A stretch of DNA of 64,000 nt from Filosporella fistucella (Eukaryota > Ascomycota > Leotiomycetes > Helotiales). This document shows positions 1-10,391 of this stretch, piece by piece (the stretch's first letter is position 1; each line of letters starts with the position of its first letter). Both the position numbers and the translations under genes were made by a program. The notes beneath the pieces were generated by a model, which searched no databases, was not told where the DNA came from, and saw only the letters and a list, made by a program, of their open reading frames with translations. The stretch covers positions 1,488,001 to 1,552,000 of the forward strand of contig JAQJZZ010000002.1 in assembly GCA_030077755.1 (NCBI GenBank), in the 5' to 3' direction.

Positions 1-61
1 TGTGGTTTTCAGTATTGAGGTTCTGTCAAAGGGGGTTTTTTGGGTAAAAAGAACGCAAATC

Positions 62-731
62 TTACCATATGCTCCAACTCACACCTCCAGTATGCTGTCT
101 TATACATAATTGTGCTAGACTTGCGACACTGAGATATGTTTGAGCTACTAAGGCGCTCCAGAACCCAAGCTCTGTTGTGTCAGGTCCTATGACGCCTCGG
201 TAAAATTTTCCTTCTCTTGGATTGACGCTGTTATCAATCCCTATAGAATATCAGCCTCTTGGCGCTTGCTTGGTATAGGAGACTCCTTTGACATGATCCA
301 AAAATGAAGGGAGAAGAAATAAACATACACCATTTGGCAAAACCCCACTGCGCAAATACGCACCATATCGTCATCCCTACAAACACATGCCCTACATATT
401 TTGTCATGAATTTAGAATGAGTCCATTCTTTGTATCCATATTTCAAGAGGACATAAACCATAGGTAAATCAAGTAACAACCAAACTGTGAATACACCCTT
501 CTCCAGAGTCGTTTCAGCGACGAAGATTGCATATACGAGTTCCCAGGAAAGATTCAGGGCGAGTGCGAACAATGGCATGCCATAAGTCCGATCACGTACA
601 GCCTGGATAGTGGAGAATAAGTAACATAGAGTCCAGAGAGTGCCACCGCTTTGGAGAAGGGAGTTTGAAACTGTGAGGAGGTACGGATAAATAGCGAGAA
701 TACGTGCTGGAGGGATGTCGTTGGAGCCCAT
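62..731 (-). CDS. PaxB/Pyr4-like integral membrane terpene cyclase (3' end unresolved)
   Basis: Two exons are visible, 731..329 and 240..62, joined by a GTATGT...TATAG intron. The hydrophobic protein has motifs typical of the membrane-bound PaxB/Pyr4/AndB terpene cyclases: DRTYGMPLFALALNLSWELVY in spirit (key residues NLSWE and VY), an LLLDLPMVY-type helix, and after splicing GPDTTELGFWSAL and TGGVSWSIW. In the family these enzymes cyclise epoxyprenyl groups in meroterpenoid and indole-diterpene pathways at the ER membrane. I took ATG 731 because the longer frame upstream begins with GTG. Reading through the last TGG gives TAA, for 193 residues, about 45 short of the usual length. A GTAAGA donor at that point suggests a final exon off the left edge. 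No prenyltransferase is in view, so a cluster cannot be confirmed. Confidence 0.72.
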
Positions 732-1180
732 CTTAGAAAGGGTATAATTGCAAAACAAACAGGGAGCAAGAAAGTACAGTTTAACAGAAGTAATCGGGAT
801 TAGAAAGACAACAGGAAATATTAAGAATGAGACAACATTCGGGTTCCTGACTGAGGTTACATACTGTGCCTCGTCAGATGAACCCAGCAGAATCCTTGAC
901 ACCTTGGCGTAAGCGGATACGTCCCCAGTAATTACATACCATCACATTCAATAAGTATGAGAATAATCCGGGGTAGTAACAATATGCCGCTATGAATGGC
1001 TTGCATCAATTCATCAAGAAGCCACAGGGGAGCTGCACTGATATCAAACCCTAAAACCTTGTTTCTACGCAACCTCGGCTCCGGCCCAGTTTCAGGTTTT
1101 GGCGGCCGCTTAGACAAATTCCCCGCAGTAACAAAGACTTTCTCCAACGTCTTTATCACCAAACGCCCGAATGTCGTTCA

Positions 1181-2494
1181 ATGTCTCTCTATCGATTAAG
1201 AGGGGTCGTGACGAAGAGGAAATTCTACCTAGGTAACTATAGTATCAGTAGCAACGTCGGTCGCAGTCGTTGCTTGCATACTCTTCGCCCTTGCAGCTCT
1301 CCAGCTCCAACATCTACACCATTTCAAATTCCGAGACGGGCAGTTTTTGGGAGATTCAACACGTTGAAGATGGCGCCCAAACCGGATCTGGAGAAGCAGT
1401 ATATGTCTTCCGGAACTAAAGACAAGAAGGAAGTTCCAGAACCTAGACCTAGTGCTAGGTATGCTCGTCTAACACTGAGCACTGCAGGAAGCTGATAAAA
1501 GTAGTATTCTGCTCATATCCCCTACAAACGAAATTCTACTTCTTCACCGCGTCCGCACATCCAGCTCATTTGCGTCAGCACACGTTTTCCCAGGTGGAAA
1601 CCTGTCTGCGAACCAGGATGGGGGAATACCAAAGGATGAGAAGAGACATGTTGACGGATTAGAGTATAGAGTCGGTGCTATACGGGAATGCTTTGAGGAA
1701 AGTGGGATCCTTTTAGCTAAGAAGAATGATGGCTCTGGGGCTTTGGTAGAGGTAGAGGAGAGTGTTAGAGAGAAGGCAAGAAAGGATATCCATGCTGGCG
1801 CAATCAAATTTCTAGATTGGGTGAAGGAGGTGGGTGGGGTGGTTGATACAGGTATATTCTCCGTACGTTATGAGAAACATGAACTGATATTAAGTAAGAT
1901 GGACTACTACCTTTTACACGCTGGATCACACCGACGAATATCCCGAAACGATTCACGACACAAATGTATATATATTTCCTTCCTCTTTCCCAAGGCATCA
2001 AGAACCTTCCCTCCGAATCTGTAATACCAGTACCCACCTCAGATGGCGGAGTAGAGCACACAGCTGCTTCTTTCGCCCCCTGTTCAACATGGTTAGAACA
2101 AGCCACCAAAAACGAAATTATTCTCTTCCCACCACAATTCTACCTAATGTACATGCTCTCTCCCTTCCTCACAACATCTATCTCTCCTCTCTCTACACAA
2201 CAACTGCAATCCCAGCGAGACCAGGTCTTAGAATTCTTGCAAGGCGATGGAGGGGATGGGAAAGGCGTGAAATGGGCAGACAAAGTAATGAGTCCTACTG
2301 GATTGATGATGAGAAAGAGAGATGGGAAGAGTGTGTTGGGATTGGATAAACCGGGACCGGAGCTGGCTGGGAGTGGAAGGGCTGGCGATCAGAAGAGGGT
2401 AGTTCTTGTAAAGTTTGGGAAGGGGGGTCCAAGAAATGTGGAGGTTAGAGAGAGGCGCGAGGTATTAGAGGAGGAGAGATCAGCGAAGTTGTGA
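1181..2494 (+). CDS. NUDIX hydrolase, NUDT19-like, probably mitochondrial
   Basis: Exons 1181..1458, 1502..1851 and 1899..2494 join in frame to 407 residues. Exon 2 holds a Nudix box in the form GAIRECFEESGIL (REx2EE core), preceded by ILLISPTNEILLLHRV and FPGGN, the usual beta-strand context. Exon 3 starts PFTRWITPTNIPKRF, typical of the NUDT19/RP2p-like branch that hydrolyses CoA or similar diphosphate substrates. The first 60 residues are rich in Arg and Ser and poor in acidic residues, as in a mitochondrial presequence. A second Met at 1370 begins MAPKPDLEKQY and could give a cytosolic form. Exact substrate is unknown. Splice sites were chosen to keep the Nudix frame; intron 1 (43 bp) is the least certain. 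Confidence 0.85.
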
Positions 2495-3226
2495 GAGAGT
2501 AATCGGCTATTGGATGTCGACTTATATGTTGGATATTATAGACCATAAGATAAATGGTAGATTTACATCTACCGTCTCTCTTTTTCGTCAAAACGTGAGC
2601 CATCATTCAATATCCTTGAGATATTCTTTTACTTTTGCTGGGTCTTGGACGTCCTCTTTGTTCGGGATGGTCATCATTGACCCTCCATCATTTACACCCG
2701 AAGTCTCGGGTACTTGCTACACGTTTCCAGGTCTCTCGTCCTCTTTGGTAGCAAAGAGGCAACGGTCAGAAAGGGCCTATGTGGGTGCAGCAATATGGCA
2801 TATCTGCTTGCCAAGGGGCGGGAAAGTTTCTCGACGCATTCTCGAACCATTTCGAAGTCTGTTCCTATGCCACTGATTCACCAAGGATTCTCCTCATGCG
2901 GAAATTATACCGTAGAACAATACGATGGAAAATGGTGATCGTCAAACGGTGTCGGAGGAACAATACGAAGGATCACGGGATCATGTTGCAAGAACAATAT
3001 TAAGAATCACGGGACTGTGTTGGGAGAACAATATGAAGGTACGAGGGTAATGCATGAGAGATGTTGGGAGAACAATACGAAAATTAATGGCGATCACTAG
3101 GTCCAAACAGTAAAAGTGACACCGGGATTGTCATGCCAGGAATCTTCGGAGTACGAACGCTAAAAGGGTTCATGGGCACAATCCAAACAATCCTCTCTGC
3201 AACATCCTCGTCCACGTTTAGAAGCC
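2495..3226. other. Intergenic region between NUDIX and carboxypeptidase genes
   Basis: About 730 bp with no convincing gene. Short frames starting at 2514 and 2714 show no recognisable domain and overlap one another. The right third carries a degenerate tandem repeat listed separately. The last 100 bp are expected to hold the carboxypeptidase promoter, but no clear TATA element was seen. Confidence 0.6.
2912..3085. repeat. Degenerate minisatellite, about 34-44 bp period
   Basis: The motif GAACAATAYGAAGG (or close variants) recurs at 2915, 2958, 2992, 3026 and 3070, so spacing is 43, 34, 34 and 44 bp. Copies 2 to 4 also share GGATCACGGGA-like sequence, and copies 4 and 5 share TGTTGGGAGAACAATA. 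The five copies are diverged, which suggests an old repeat. Confidence 0.7.
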
Positions 3227-5058
3227 ATGAAGTTTCTACTCAAGCTTGCAGCTTGCTTCTTTGCCCTATCTACGGCTTATGGTTCTGACACGACTGATTT
3301 CTCTGCTTTCGGTCGTCTCAAAAATCGTATTGGCAAACATCATCATCTCGATGCTACACAAGATTCACGCGCCAATACAAAACCTCCGCGACAGGATTTT
3401 ACTGCGAGCTCTAGCAAAAAGTTTCGATTCTTATCAGATGCTACAAGACGTAAGTGTAGCCACTTTCGCAAGATCATCAAACTAATAATAGACTAGCATT
3501 TCAAGTCAAGTCTCTACCAGATGTTCTTTACGATGTGGGAGAGATGTACTCAGGTCTGATTCCTATCGATACGAAGAATAAATCGAGGGCTCTATTCTTT
3601 GTGTTTCAGCCTACTGTTGGACCCTCTGTAGATGAGGTGACTATTTGGCTCAATGGTGGCCCTGGTTGTAGTTCTCTGTGGGCTTTCCTGCTAGAGAATG
3701 GGCGGTTTATCTGGTCTCCTGGAGTGAGGAGTCCGGAATTGAATCCGTATTCTTGGGTTAAGTAAGTTGAAAGCTCTGGCCTACGGAGTGCATCTTTGCT
3801 GACGGAAATAGCCTTACAAACATGCTATGGTAATTCAATTCATCTCGATCATACCGGGTACACGTTACTGACATCGCGGTTTAGGGTGGACCAGCCAGTT
3901 GGTACTGGCTTCTCGACTGGAGAGATTACAGCAACGAGTCAAGAGGAGATTGCTCAGAATTTTGTCAATTGGTTCAAGAACTTTGAAAAGACATTTGGTA
4001 TTAAGAAGTTCAAGATCTATATGGGTGGCGAGAGCTATGCTGGTAGATTCGTCTCGTATATTGCTGCTGCAATGATCGATAAGAACGACAAGAACTACTA
4101 TGATCTTGGAGGTTAGTATTCTGGTCCTATCACCACTCTCGTCCTAATTCTCCCAGGTGTTATCCTCTACGATCCCACAATTGGGTCCAACGACTACGTC
4201 CAAGAAATCATTGTCACAGTACCATTCATTCACCAAAACAACAACCTTCTAAACTTCAACTCTTCCTTCCTGGCGCACCTCGATGCTCTTGATGTCTCTT
4301 GCAACTTCTCCTCTTACCGCTCTCAATACTTCACCTTCCCCCCCTCAGGTATCCAACCACCAATGCGCTTCGACTTCAACACTATGTCTGATTGTGACGT
4401 CCTCGGGCAGTCATACGTCCCCGCCTGGAATATCAATCCCTGTTTCAACATATACAAAATCAGCGACACCTGTCCGTTCCTCCCAGACGTCTTGGGATTT
4501 CCAGCAACAATAAGATACCAAGCACCAGGCGTCCCGATATACTTCAACAGAACCGATGTCAAGCTAGCTATGCATGCCCCATTAGATATCGACTGGCAAG
4601 TCTGTGCCAGGCACCCTGTCATGCTCGCTCCTAATTCCGTAACACCCGAACAAGACTCTGGTGATCGATCCGCTCATCCCATTCAATCCACCCTCCCGAA
4701 AGTAATCGATTACACCAAACGAGTTCTCATCTCCAATGCTGCATTGGACATGATAATAATCACTAATGGCACACTTCTCGCTATCCAGAACATGACCTGG
4801 GGTGGTAAACTTGGTTTCCAGACAAGACCTAATACGAGTATAGTTATTGATTTGCCGGATTTGCAGTATGAAAACGTTTTTGAGGCTGCTGGGCTGACGG
4901 GTCTTGATGAGCCGCAGGGAGCGATGGGGGTGCAACATTTTGAGAGAGGGCTTACGTGGGCGGAGACGTTTGCGAGTGGGCATTTGCAGCCGGCTAATCA
5001 GCCTAGGAGTAGTTATAGACATTTGCAGTGGATGTTGGGACACATTGATAGTTTGTAG
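3227..5058 (+). CDS. Secreted serine carboxypeptidase (peptidase family S10)
   Basis: Five exons, 3227..3449, 3497..3761, 3812..3829, 3885..4111 and 4157..5058, give 544 residues. A signal peptide is evident ([19 protein letters not shown]). S10 landmarks occur in order: [10 protein letters not shown] (oxyanion region), [10 protein letters not shown], the nucleophile in GESYAG, a late Asp in the [14 protein letters not shown] stretch, and a C-terminal SGH histidine followed by QPRSSYRH. Many N-x-S/T sites suggest glycosylation. The enzyme should remove C-terminal residues from peptides outside the cell or in the vacuole. Exon 3 is only 18 bp, encoding most of LTNMLW just before the VDQP motif. 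Family assignment is firm; substrate preference is not known. Confidence 0.93.
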
Positions 5059-5317
5059 GTGGAATGAGGGCGAGGAGTTGTTTTCAAGGAATAATTAAAA
5101 AAGAGGGGTGCTTTGTTTGAGAAAAAGGTGGTGTTACTTTGAAATATCTGATAGATTAATATTGCGGCAATGCTTCTATTCTTGACCGACCTAGCTGCTA
5201 GCCATGAGCATATTGTTATTTGGGAAGAGAAGGCGCCAGTTTTGGGATTGTAGAATCGCACTGAAGGTTTGAAACTGGATAAGTGTTTTCATAAATGGTT
5301 TTTTTTTACAACTATCC

Positions 5318-6911
5318 TCAACACCCAATCCCTGGACATTTAAAGTATATACTCTTATGCTCCAAAAAGTGATCCATACTCTCCAATAGACTCTCTCTCC
5401 CAGTTCCACTTCCCTTCCACCCTCCAAACGGCAGATCCCAAGACCCTGTCGGACTAGCACAGTTCACACCTACCATTCCACTTTCCAGTTTCTTGCTAAC
5501 CCTCAATGCCCGTCCCAGATCATTAGTCCAAAGCGATGCATAGAGACCATACTCTGTATCATTCGCCTTTGCAATGACCTCTTCCTCTGTCTTGAATGTA
5601 TTGATCACTACCACAGGCCCGAACACTTCCTCTTTCATGATCCGGCTATCTTCCGGCTGGTCACGGAAAATGACAGGATGAACAGTTAGTCTCCCGTCTT
5701 TCAACACATTCGGTTCGGCACCTAATTCGATCTTCCCACTTTCTTTGCCTATCTCGATATATTTCAACACAGCTTCATATTGCGTCTTATCTGCCTGCGG
5801 TCCGTGATTCACATCTCCACTCGTAGGATCACCCATCTTCCTGCTCTTCGCTAGCTCCTTGAACAGAGCTACAAATCTCTCCGCTACGTTCTCATGCACA
5901 TATATCCTAGAATTCGCCATGCAGGTCTGGCCCGCGTTCCAGAAAATACTGAAATCCGTTCCTCGAGCTGCGTCTTCTAGATCCGCATCCTCGAAAATGA
6001 GAGAAGGGCCTTTACCTCCGAGCTCAAAGACTACTTTCTTGAGATTTGATTGTGCGGAGGCAATTTGGATGGCGCGGCCGGTACGAGTGCTTCCTGTGAA
6101 GGAGATGGCGCGGATACGCATATGTGCTCCCATTGCAGCACCGGAGATGTGACCATGGCCTGAGAGTACATTGATGACTCCTGGTGGGAAACCGCATTCT
6201 TGTATCCAAGATGCTACTTTCCAGGACTGAATACTATTAGCATCTCTATTTGCACTCTTCTTGAGAGGATACCAACAGTCAAAGGAGCCTTCTCACTACT
6301 TTTCAAAACCACCGTATTACCAGCCGCCAAAGCAGGTGCAACCTTCTTCGCAAAGAAAACCAGCGGTGCATTCCAGGGAATAATAATGCCTACTACACCG
6401 AACGGCTGTCTCAAAGACATATTCAGAAAACCAGGCGTATTTAAACTTGTATGACCTTGGGCATATCCCGCTTCCCCGAAGTAATTGAAATGTACAGCAG
6501 CATATTCTTCATCGAAACATGTCTCGATTGGTCGACCCATGGATATAGCATCAAGTGTTGCTAATTCTACTTTGTGCTCTAGGATTTTGGCGGCGAGTTT
6601 CTTCATGGGTAGACCGCGGGCTATGGGGGATAGAGCGGACCATGCTGGGAATGCGGTTTCGGCTGAGGAGACTGCGAGGTTTACATCTTCGAGTGAAGCT
6701 TCGGCGACTAGGATATGTTAGAAGGTGTGAGGAATTATAAGGGGAGCTGGAATACCTTTGGCGACGAGATCTCCATTGTAGGGATTGAAGAGCTCGAAAG
6801 TGTCTTTTGTTGAAGAAGGAACAAACTGAGTTCTGTCAGCTTAGGATTTTCCAATTCTTAGCGTTATCTTACCTTGTTGTTGATAAACAGTTCTGATTCG
6901 ATTATACCCAT
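5318..6911 (-). CDS. NAD(P)-dependent aldehyde dehydrogenase
   Basis: Exons 6911..6873, 6825..6756, 6707..6277 and 6226..5318 join to 482 residues, the normal size of a soluble ALDH. Visible motifs are IIPWNAPLVFF and VLKSSEKAPLT (cofactor binding), ISFTGSTRTGRAI, the general base Glu in FELGGKGPS, the catalytic Cys in NAGQTCMANS, and EEVFGPVVVI plus LPFGGWKGSGTGRE near the C-terminus. It oxidises an aldehyde to its acid with NAD(P)+. The neighbour across a 1.1-kb gap is a GMC oxidoreductase on the same strand, so an alcohol-to-aldehyde-to-acid sequence is plausible. A CGG-N10-CCG dyad lies about 190 bp upstream of the start. The first exon encodes only 13 residues (MGIIESELFINNK), which fits the N-terminus of this family well. 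Confidence 0.93.
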
Positions 6912-7103
6912 CTTGAATTTTGTCTCTGGTGTAGAAAGAAATAATGTCACCTGGTCTGTGATTCAAAAGCTTCAATCACCCATAAGGATATAAGCTCTCA
7001 ACTTGCCCCACGATAGCTTCCAGCTACAGAAGTGGGATACAGCATCTTGGTCAGCCTGCATATTGCCAGTAGATTCACGACTACCAACGAGGAATTAGGT
7101 CAG

Positions 7104-7119
7104 CGGTAACCTATATCCG
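7104..7119. promoter_or_regulatory. CGG-N10-CCG dyad upstream of aldehyde dehydrogenase
   Basis: CGG at 7104-7106 and CCG at 7117-7119 are separated by exactly 10 bp. The spacing matches dyads at 18548-18563 and 20213-20228 in other promoters of the block, but the internal bases agree less well. Zn2Cys6 dimers bind such sites. One exact match is expected by chance every 4 kb or so, so this single site is weak evidence. Confidence 0.35.
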
Positions 7120-7431
7120 ACGGTAACAGAGATGGATTCATAATTGCCGCAGGCTTTGATGATGCGGCATGTTGTAGGCGTTATGCTGACCGGGATATTG
7201 AGGCTGGTTTGGTTGTTATCTGACCGAGGTTCGGAAGTCCGTTCCAGATTTGAGAGTGATAAGTCTTAATGAGGTAAGCATATGGGCTATGGAATTGCTA
7301 GGGGGTAGAGTTAGCGTTAAGGTGCCTGAAAGTTAGTGGATGAAGGCCAGTGGAGGTGCTTGTGGCGCCAAAATTACAGGGAGTGAGAGCCTGGATGAGC
7401 TTGGCGAGGCTGTTTTCAAAAATAGCGAATA

Positions 7432-7870
7432 CGTGAATTTACGGGTACGGCTGAACAGTCGACCATTAGCGTTGTCGCTAGAGGCCAAAATTACTATATT
7501 CGGTATAGTAAGCGATGCCCTGGTGTACGCTTTACTACTTTTAGAAATGCAGGACGCTCTTTGAATAAGCGAGAATCACTAATCCTAATATAGAAAATTC
7601 TCTTCTCTTCTTCTTACTATTATTATTTAGTAATAATATATAAAATAATAATAAGAATAACTATTCTCAAGTATAAGAAAAGCGTTTTCTATAGTGCTAA
7701 TTTATTTCAATCTTCCGAGGTTGAAAGTACTAATAGTAAGGCTACTCTCACGACTTTAGACTTCTTGAAATTTCGCGAAGTCAATGGGGTATTGGCGTAA
7801 AAGCGGCATGCGCTCAGAATTTGGTGTAGATGCGCTAATGGTCGACGATTCAGCCGTACCCGAATTTACG
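7432..7870. mobile_element. Foldback / MITE-like inverted-repeat element
   Basis: The left end, GGGTACGGCTGAACAGTCGA onward (core 7443-7470), reappears inverted at the right end (about 7832-7870). Some 38 of 40 bp agree apart from small indels, reading cgtRAATT..CGGGTACGGCTGAA..GTCGACCATTAGCG. Weaker inverted similarity continues inward (AATATAGAAAA on the left against CTATAGAAAAC on the right, reverse complement) to an AT-rich palindrome near 7608-7660. The whole 440 bp can fold as one imperfect hairpin. It has no transposase frame. It sits in the gap between the aldehyde dehydrogenase start and the GMC oxidoreductase stop. I could not define a target-site duplication. Confidence 0.7.
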
Positions 7871-8003
7871 AGGAAGTACACATAATAATTCTGATGGTAC
7901 GAGTGAGAAGAAGTCAATAAAGTAGTGGCATAATTTGGCAAAAATATTGCATTGAAAAATTGACAAAGGGTAGGCCACAGAGAAATAGGTCCAACAAATT
8001 ATG

Positions 8004-9928
8004 TTACAATTTAGATGCCACCTGCTCTGTTTGAGTTGGCCGCTCCAAATCATACTCCTCGATCAATTTCTCTGCCGCAATCTCACCCACTATATAAGCT
8101 GTTGACTGGGTATGGTTACTGTATTTCGATTAATTTGAGTTCGATTGTCGTAACTCTCAGAGCTTACTTCGGCACAAAAGGACAAACACTCAAATCCACA
8201 ATCCGCAAGGCTTCTACCCCAAAAACTCGAAAGTTTGAGTCCACACAGGCACAGCTAACATCTTTTCCCATACGTGCAGTACAAGACATATGCCATGAGC
8301 TATGTGTGTTGTTTTTGATATATTCCCAGATTGCCTCATCTGTATCGTCTTTTGGCCCCACTTTCTCAACTGTGGTTTTGGCGAAAATTGGTGTAGAAAG
8401 AAGATTCATGGTTTGACGAAGACCATCGATGAGAACTCGACGATCGTAGGGATGTGAAAGAAACTTTGGGTTGATTAGAGGTGCTGCTGATGGATTCGAT
8501 GATTGTAGTGTCACTGTCTTGAGGAAATCAACATCTGGGGTTTTGACTGAGAAAGACTTACTCCTTGACTTTGCGGGTTCATGACAAGACACATTGCTCC
8601 TAGGAAAGTAGTATCTGGAGTTGGCGCATAGGCAGCTAAAGCTGGAGGGGTATGCTTGAAGAATTCAGGAATTGATTCATCTTACTATGAGCTTTTGGTA
8701 CTCACTGTAGCAATCTCGATACTCGGCACATATGCCCGCTGAAGAAACACCTTTTTCTCCTCTGGCAAATTTTCAAATTCCGACGATGATAATATCGAGG
8801 GTGTTTTGAACCACCCCATCGGCGTGGGACTTTGCTGAGTTTCTACAACTTCGGGGTCTGCCTTTGAGACCATACCGACTGAGGAGAAGCAGTGATCTTG
8901 AAGATTTCTGCCAAGCTGAGGTAGTTCATGAATCACTGGAATTTGATGCTTTTCCAATTCCTCTCTCGGGCCCATACCAGAGAGCATCAGTATCTGTGGA
9001 GTATTAAGGGCTCCCCCAGAAATTATTATCTCCTTCCTTGCGGAGAATTCACGCCCGTCTACCGTCCGGACGGCGGACGCTCTCTTCTTATCGAAGAATA
9101 TTTTGCAAACAGCAGAATTCGGCAGGATAGTGATGTTCGCGGGTGGTCTTGATAGGTACGCAATCGAAGACGTTAATCTTCTTCCTTTATGAATGCATAC
9201 TGCCCCCATTCCCATCCCAAGTGGATCTCCAGAATTCACATCTGGATTCGTACCAAGTCCAGCTTGCTCCGCTGCTACGAAAATGCTTTCAAGATCAGGA
9301 ACCCAAGATTCGCCGTAAGTCAGGTGTATAGGACCGCCACTATTGGTACCTGCATTATTCAATTGGTATCTGTTTAGGATATTATGAAGATTAATATAAT
9401 TTGATTACCTTTGATAGTGGGGTCCACATATTTCCTCATCTTAGGATTCGGAATCTCAGGATGCAGAGTTTCGATCTTGTCCAAACATCGCCTTGCATTT
9501 TTCCAGGCAAAGGATTCATCACCTACGAGACTTGCCCACTCGTCGTAATCGTCTCTTGAGCCAATGACCCATCCACAGAAATTAATTGCTGTACTCCCTC
9601 CAAGTCCTTTGCCGCGCGAGTAGTCTATTGTTTGTCCAGAAAGCTGATTCTGAGGAGTAGTTTTGTAGTTCCAATTCAACGGAGAATCTGGACTAAACGC
9701 GACGCTAAACCTTTCTGTAGAAGAAAGATCACTTATTGAGTCGTTCGAGCCACCAGCTTCGAGGAGGAGGACCGATGGTTTGGAGGCTGTATTTGCGAGA
9801 CGTGACGCCACCACACAACCAGACGCACCGGCTAAAAGATCAGTATGTGGTGAGTTTGGAGCGCTTGAAAACTTACCTCCAACAACTATGAAGTCGTAAA
9901 TCGTGTCCATCAAGTTTACAGAAGGCAT
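8004..9928 (-). CDS. GMC-family FAD-dependent alcohol oxidase/dehydrogenase
   Basis: Six exons, 9928..9877, 9831..9409, 9349..8706, 8654..8562, 8517..8168 and 8118..8004, give 558 residues, normal for the family. The N-terminal FAD site is YDFIVVGAGASGCVVASRL (GxGxxG) followed by LLLEAGG; GMC signatures are YSRGKGLGGSTAINF and SGGALNTPQILMLSGMGP. The catalytic pair appears as HSSWH and, after the last splice, VPNNHTQSTAY. It oxidises a primary alcohol to an aldehyde with O2 or another acceptor. No signal peptide is visible, so it is probably intracellular. It is divergent from the NCS1 permease over a 463-bp promoter. Pyridoxine 4-oxidase and choline, aryl-alcohol and glucose oxidases all belong to this family; the substrate here is inferred only from context. 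Confidence 0.92.
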
Positions 9929-10391
9929 TTAAACTGTAGATGACGCGACATCAGCCTCAGAGCTTCACCTCGTGGTCGACACATGCAATAAAATGATGGC
10001 ATCCGCAACCCCTACCTTCCCAAATTCCAGGTATCATAAGCAGCGCTCCAATGCATGTCTACTTCACACTCAATCACAATGTGTGTCCAGATCATGAATC
10101 ACTTCTGCATCTTATCATCGGAAGCATGTTATTACCGTCGGAACAGCTAGCCGATGCCAATATCACTACTACACGCAGCGCAAGCGAGGGAGCTTGGGAC
10201 AACTTTTAACATTCTTATCGCAGATCCTAGGCAGCAAGCTCCCTAGAATTACAGGGGCTTGTTCTTGGAGTTCAGTGATGTTCAGCTCGAGAATCACGAT
10301 AACGAATTTGCTGGATCTGAGCACTTATAGCTGACGCTATACCTCTGAATTTCAACGGGTTTACGTGCAAAAAATTATCAACAACACCAAC
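9929..10391. promoter_or_regulatory. Shared divergent promoter of GMC oxidoreductase and NCS1 permease
   Basis: A 463-bp gap between two start codons pointing away from each other. It contains a CGG-N9-CCG dyad at 10139-10153 with the extended half sites TCGG and CCGA. The spacing is one base shorter than the N10 dyads elsewhere in the block. No gene-like frame lies here. Confidence 0.5.

Noticed and set aside
932..1199. Overlapping frames on both strands between the cyclase and NUDIX genes
   Set aside because: No domain and mutual overlap; probably leader or promoter sequence.
2514..3003. Plus-strand frames before the carboxypeptidase
   Set aside because: They overlap each other and run into the minisatellite; no protein-like motifs.
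8655..8705. Two in-frame stops (TAG TAA) in the GMC oxidoreductase, at first read as a mutated gene
   Set aside because: A 51-bp GTGAGT...TTCAAG intron removes them and joins IEIAT to HTPPALAAY in frame, as in other GMC proteins.
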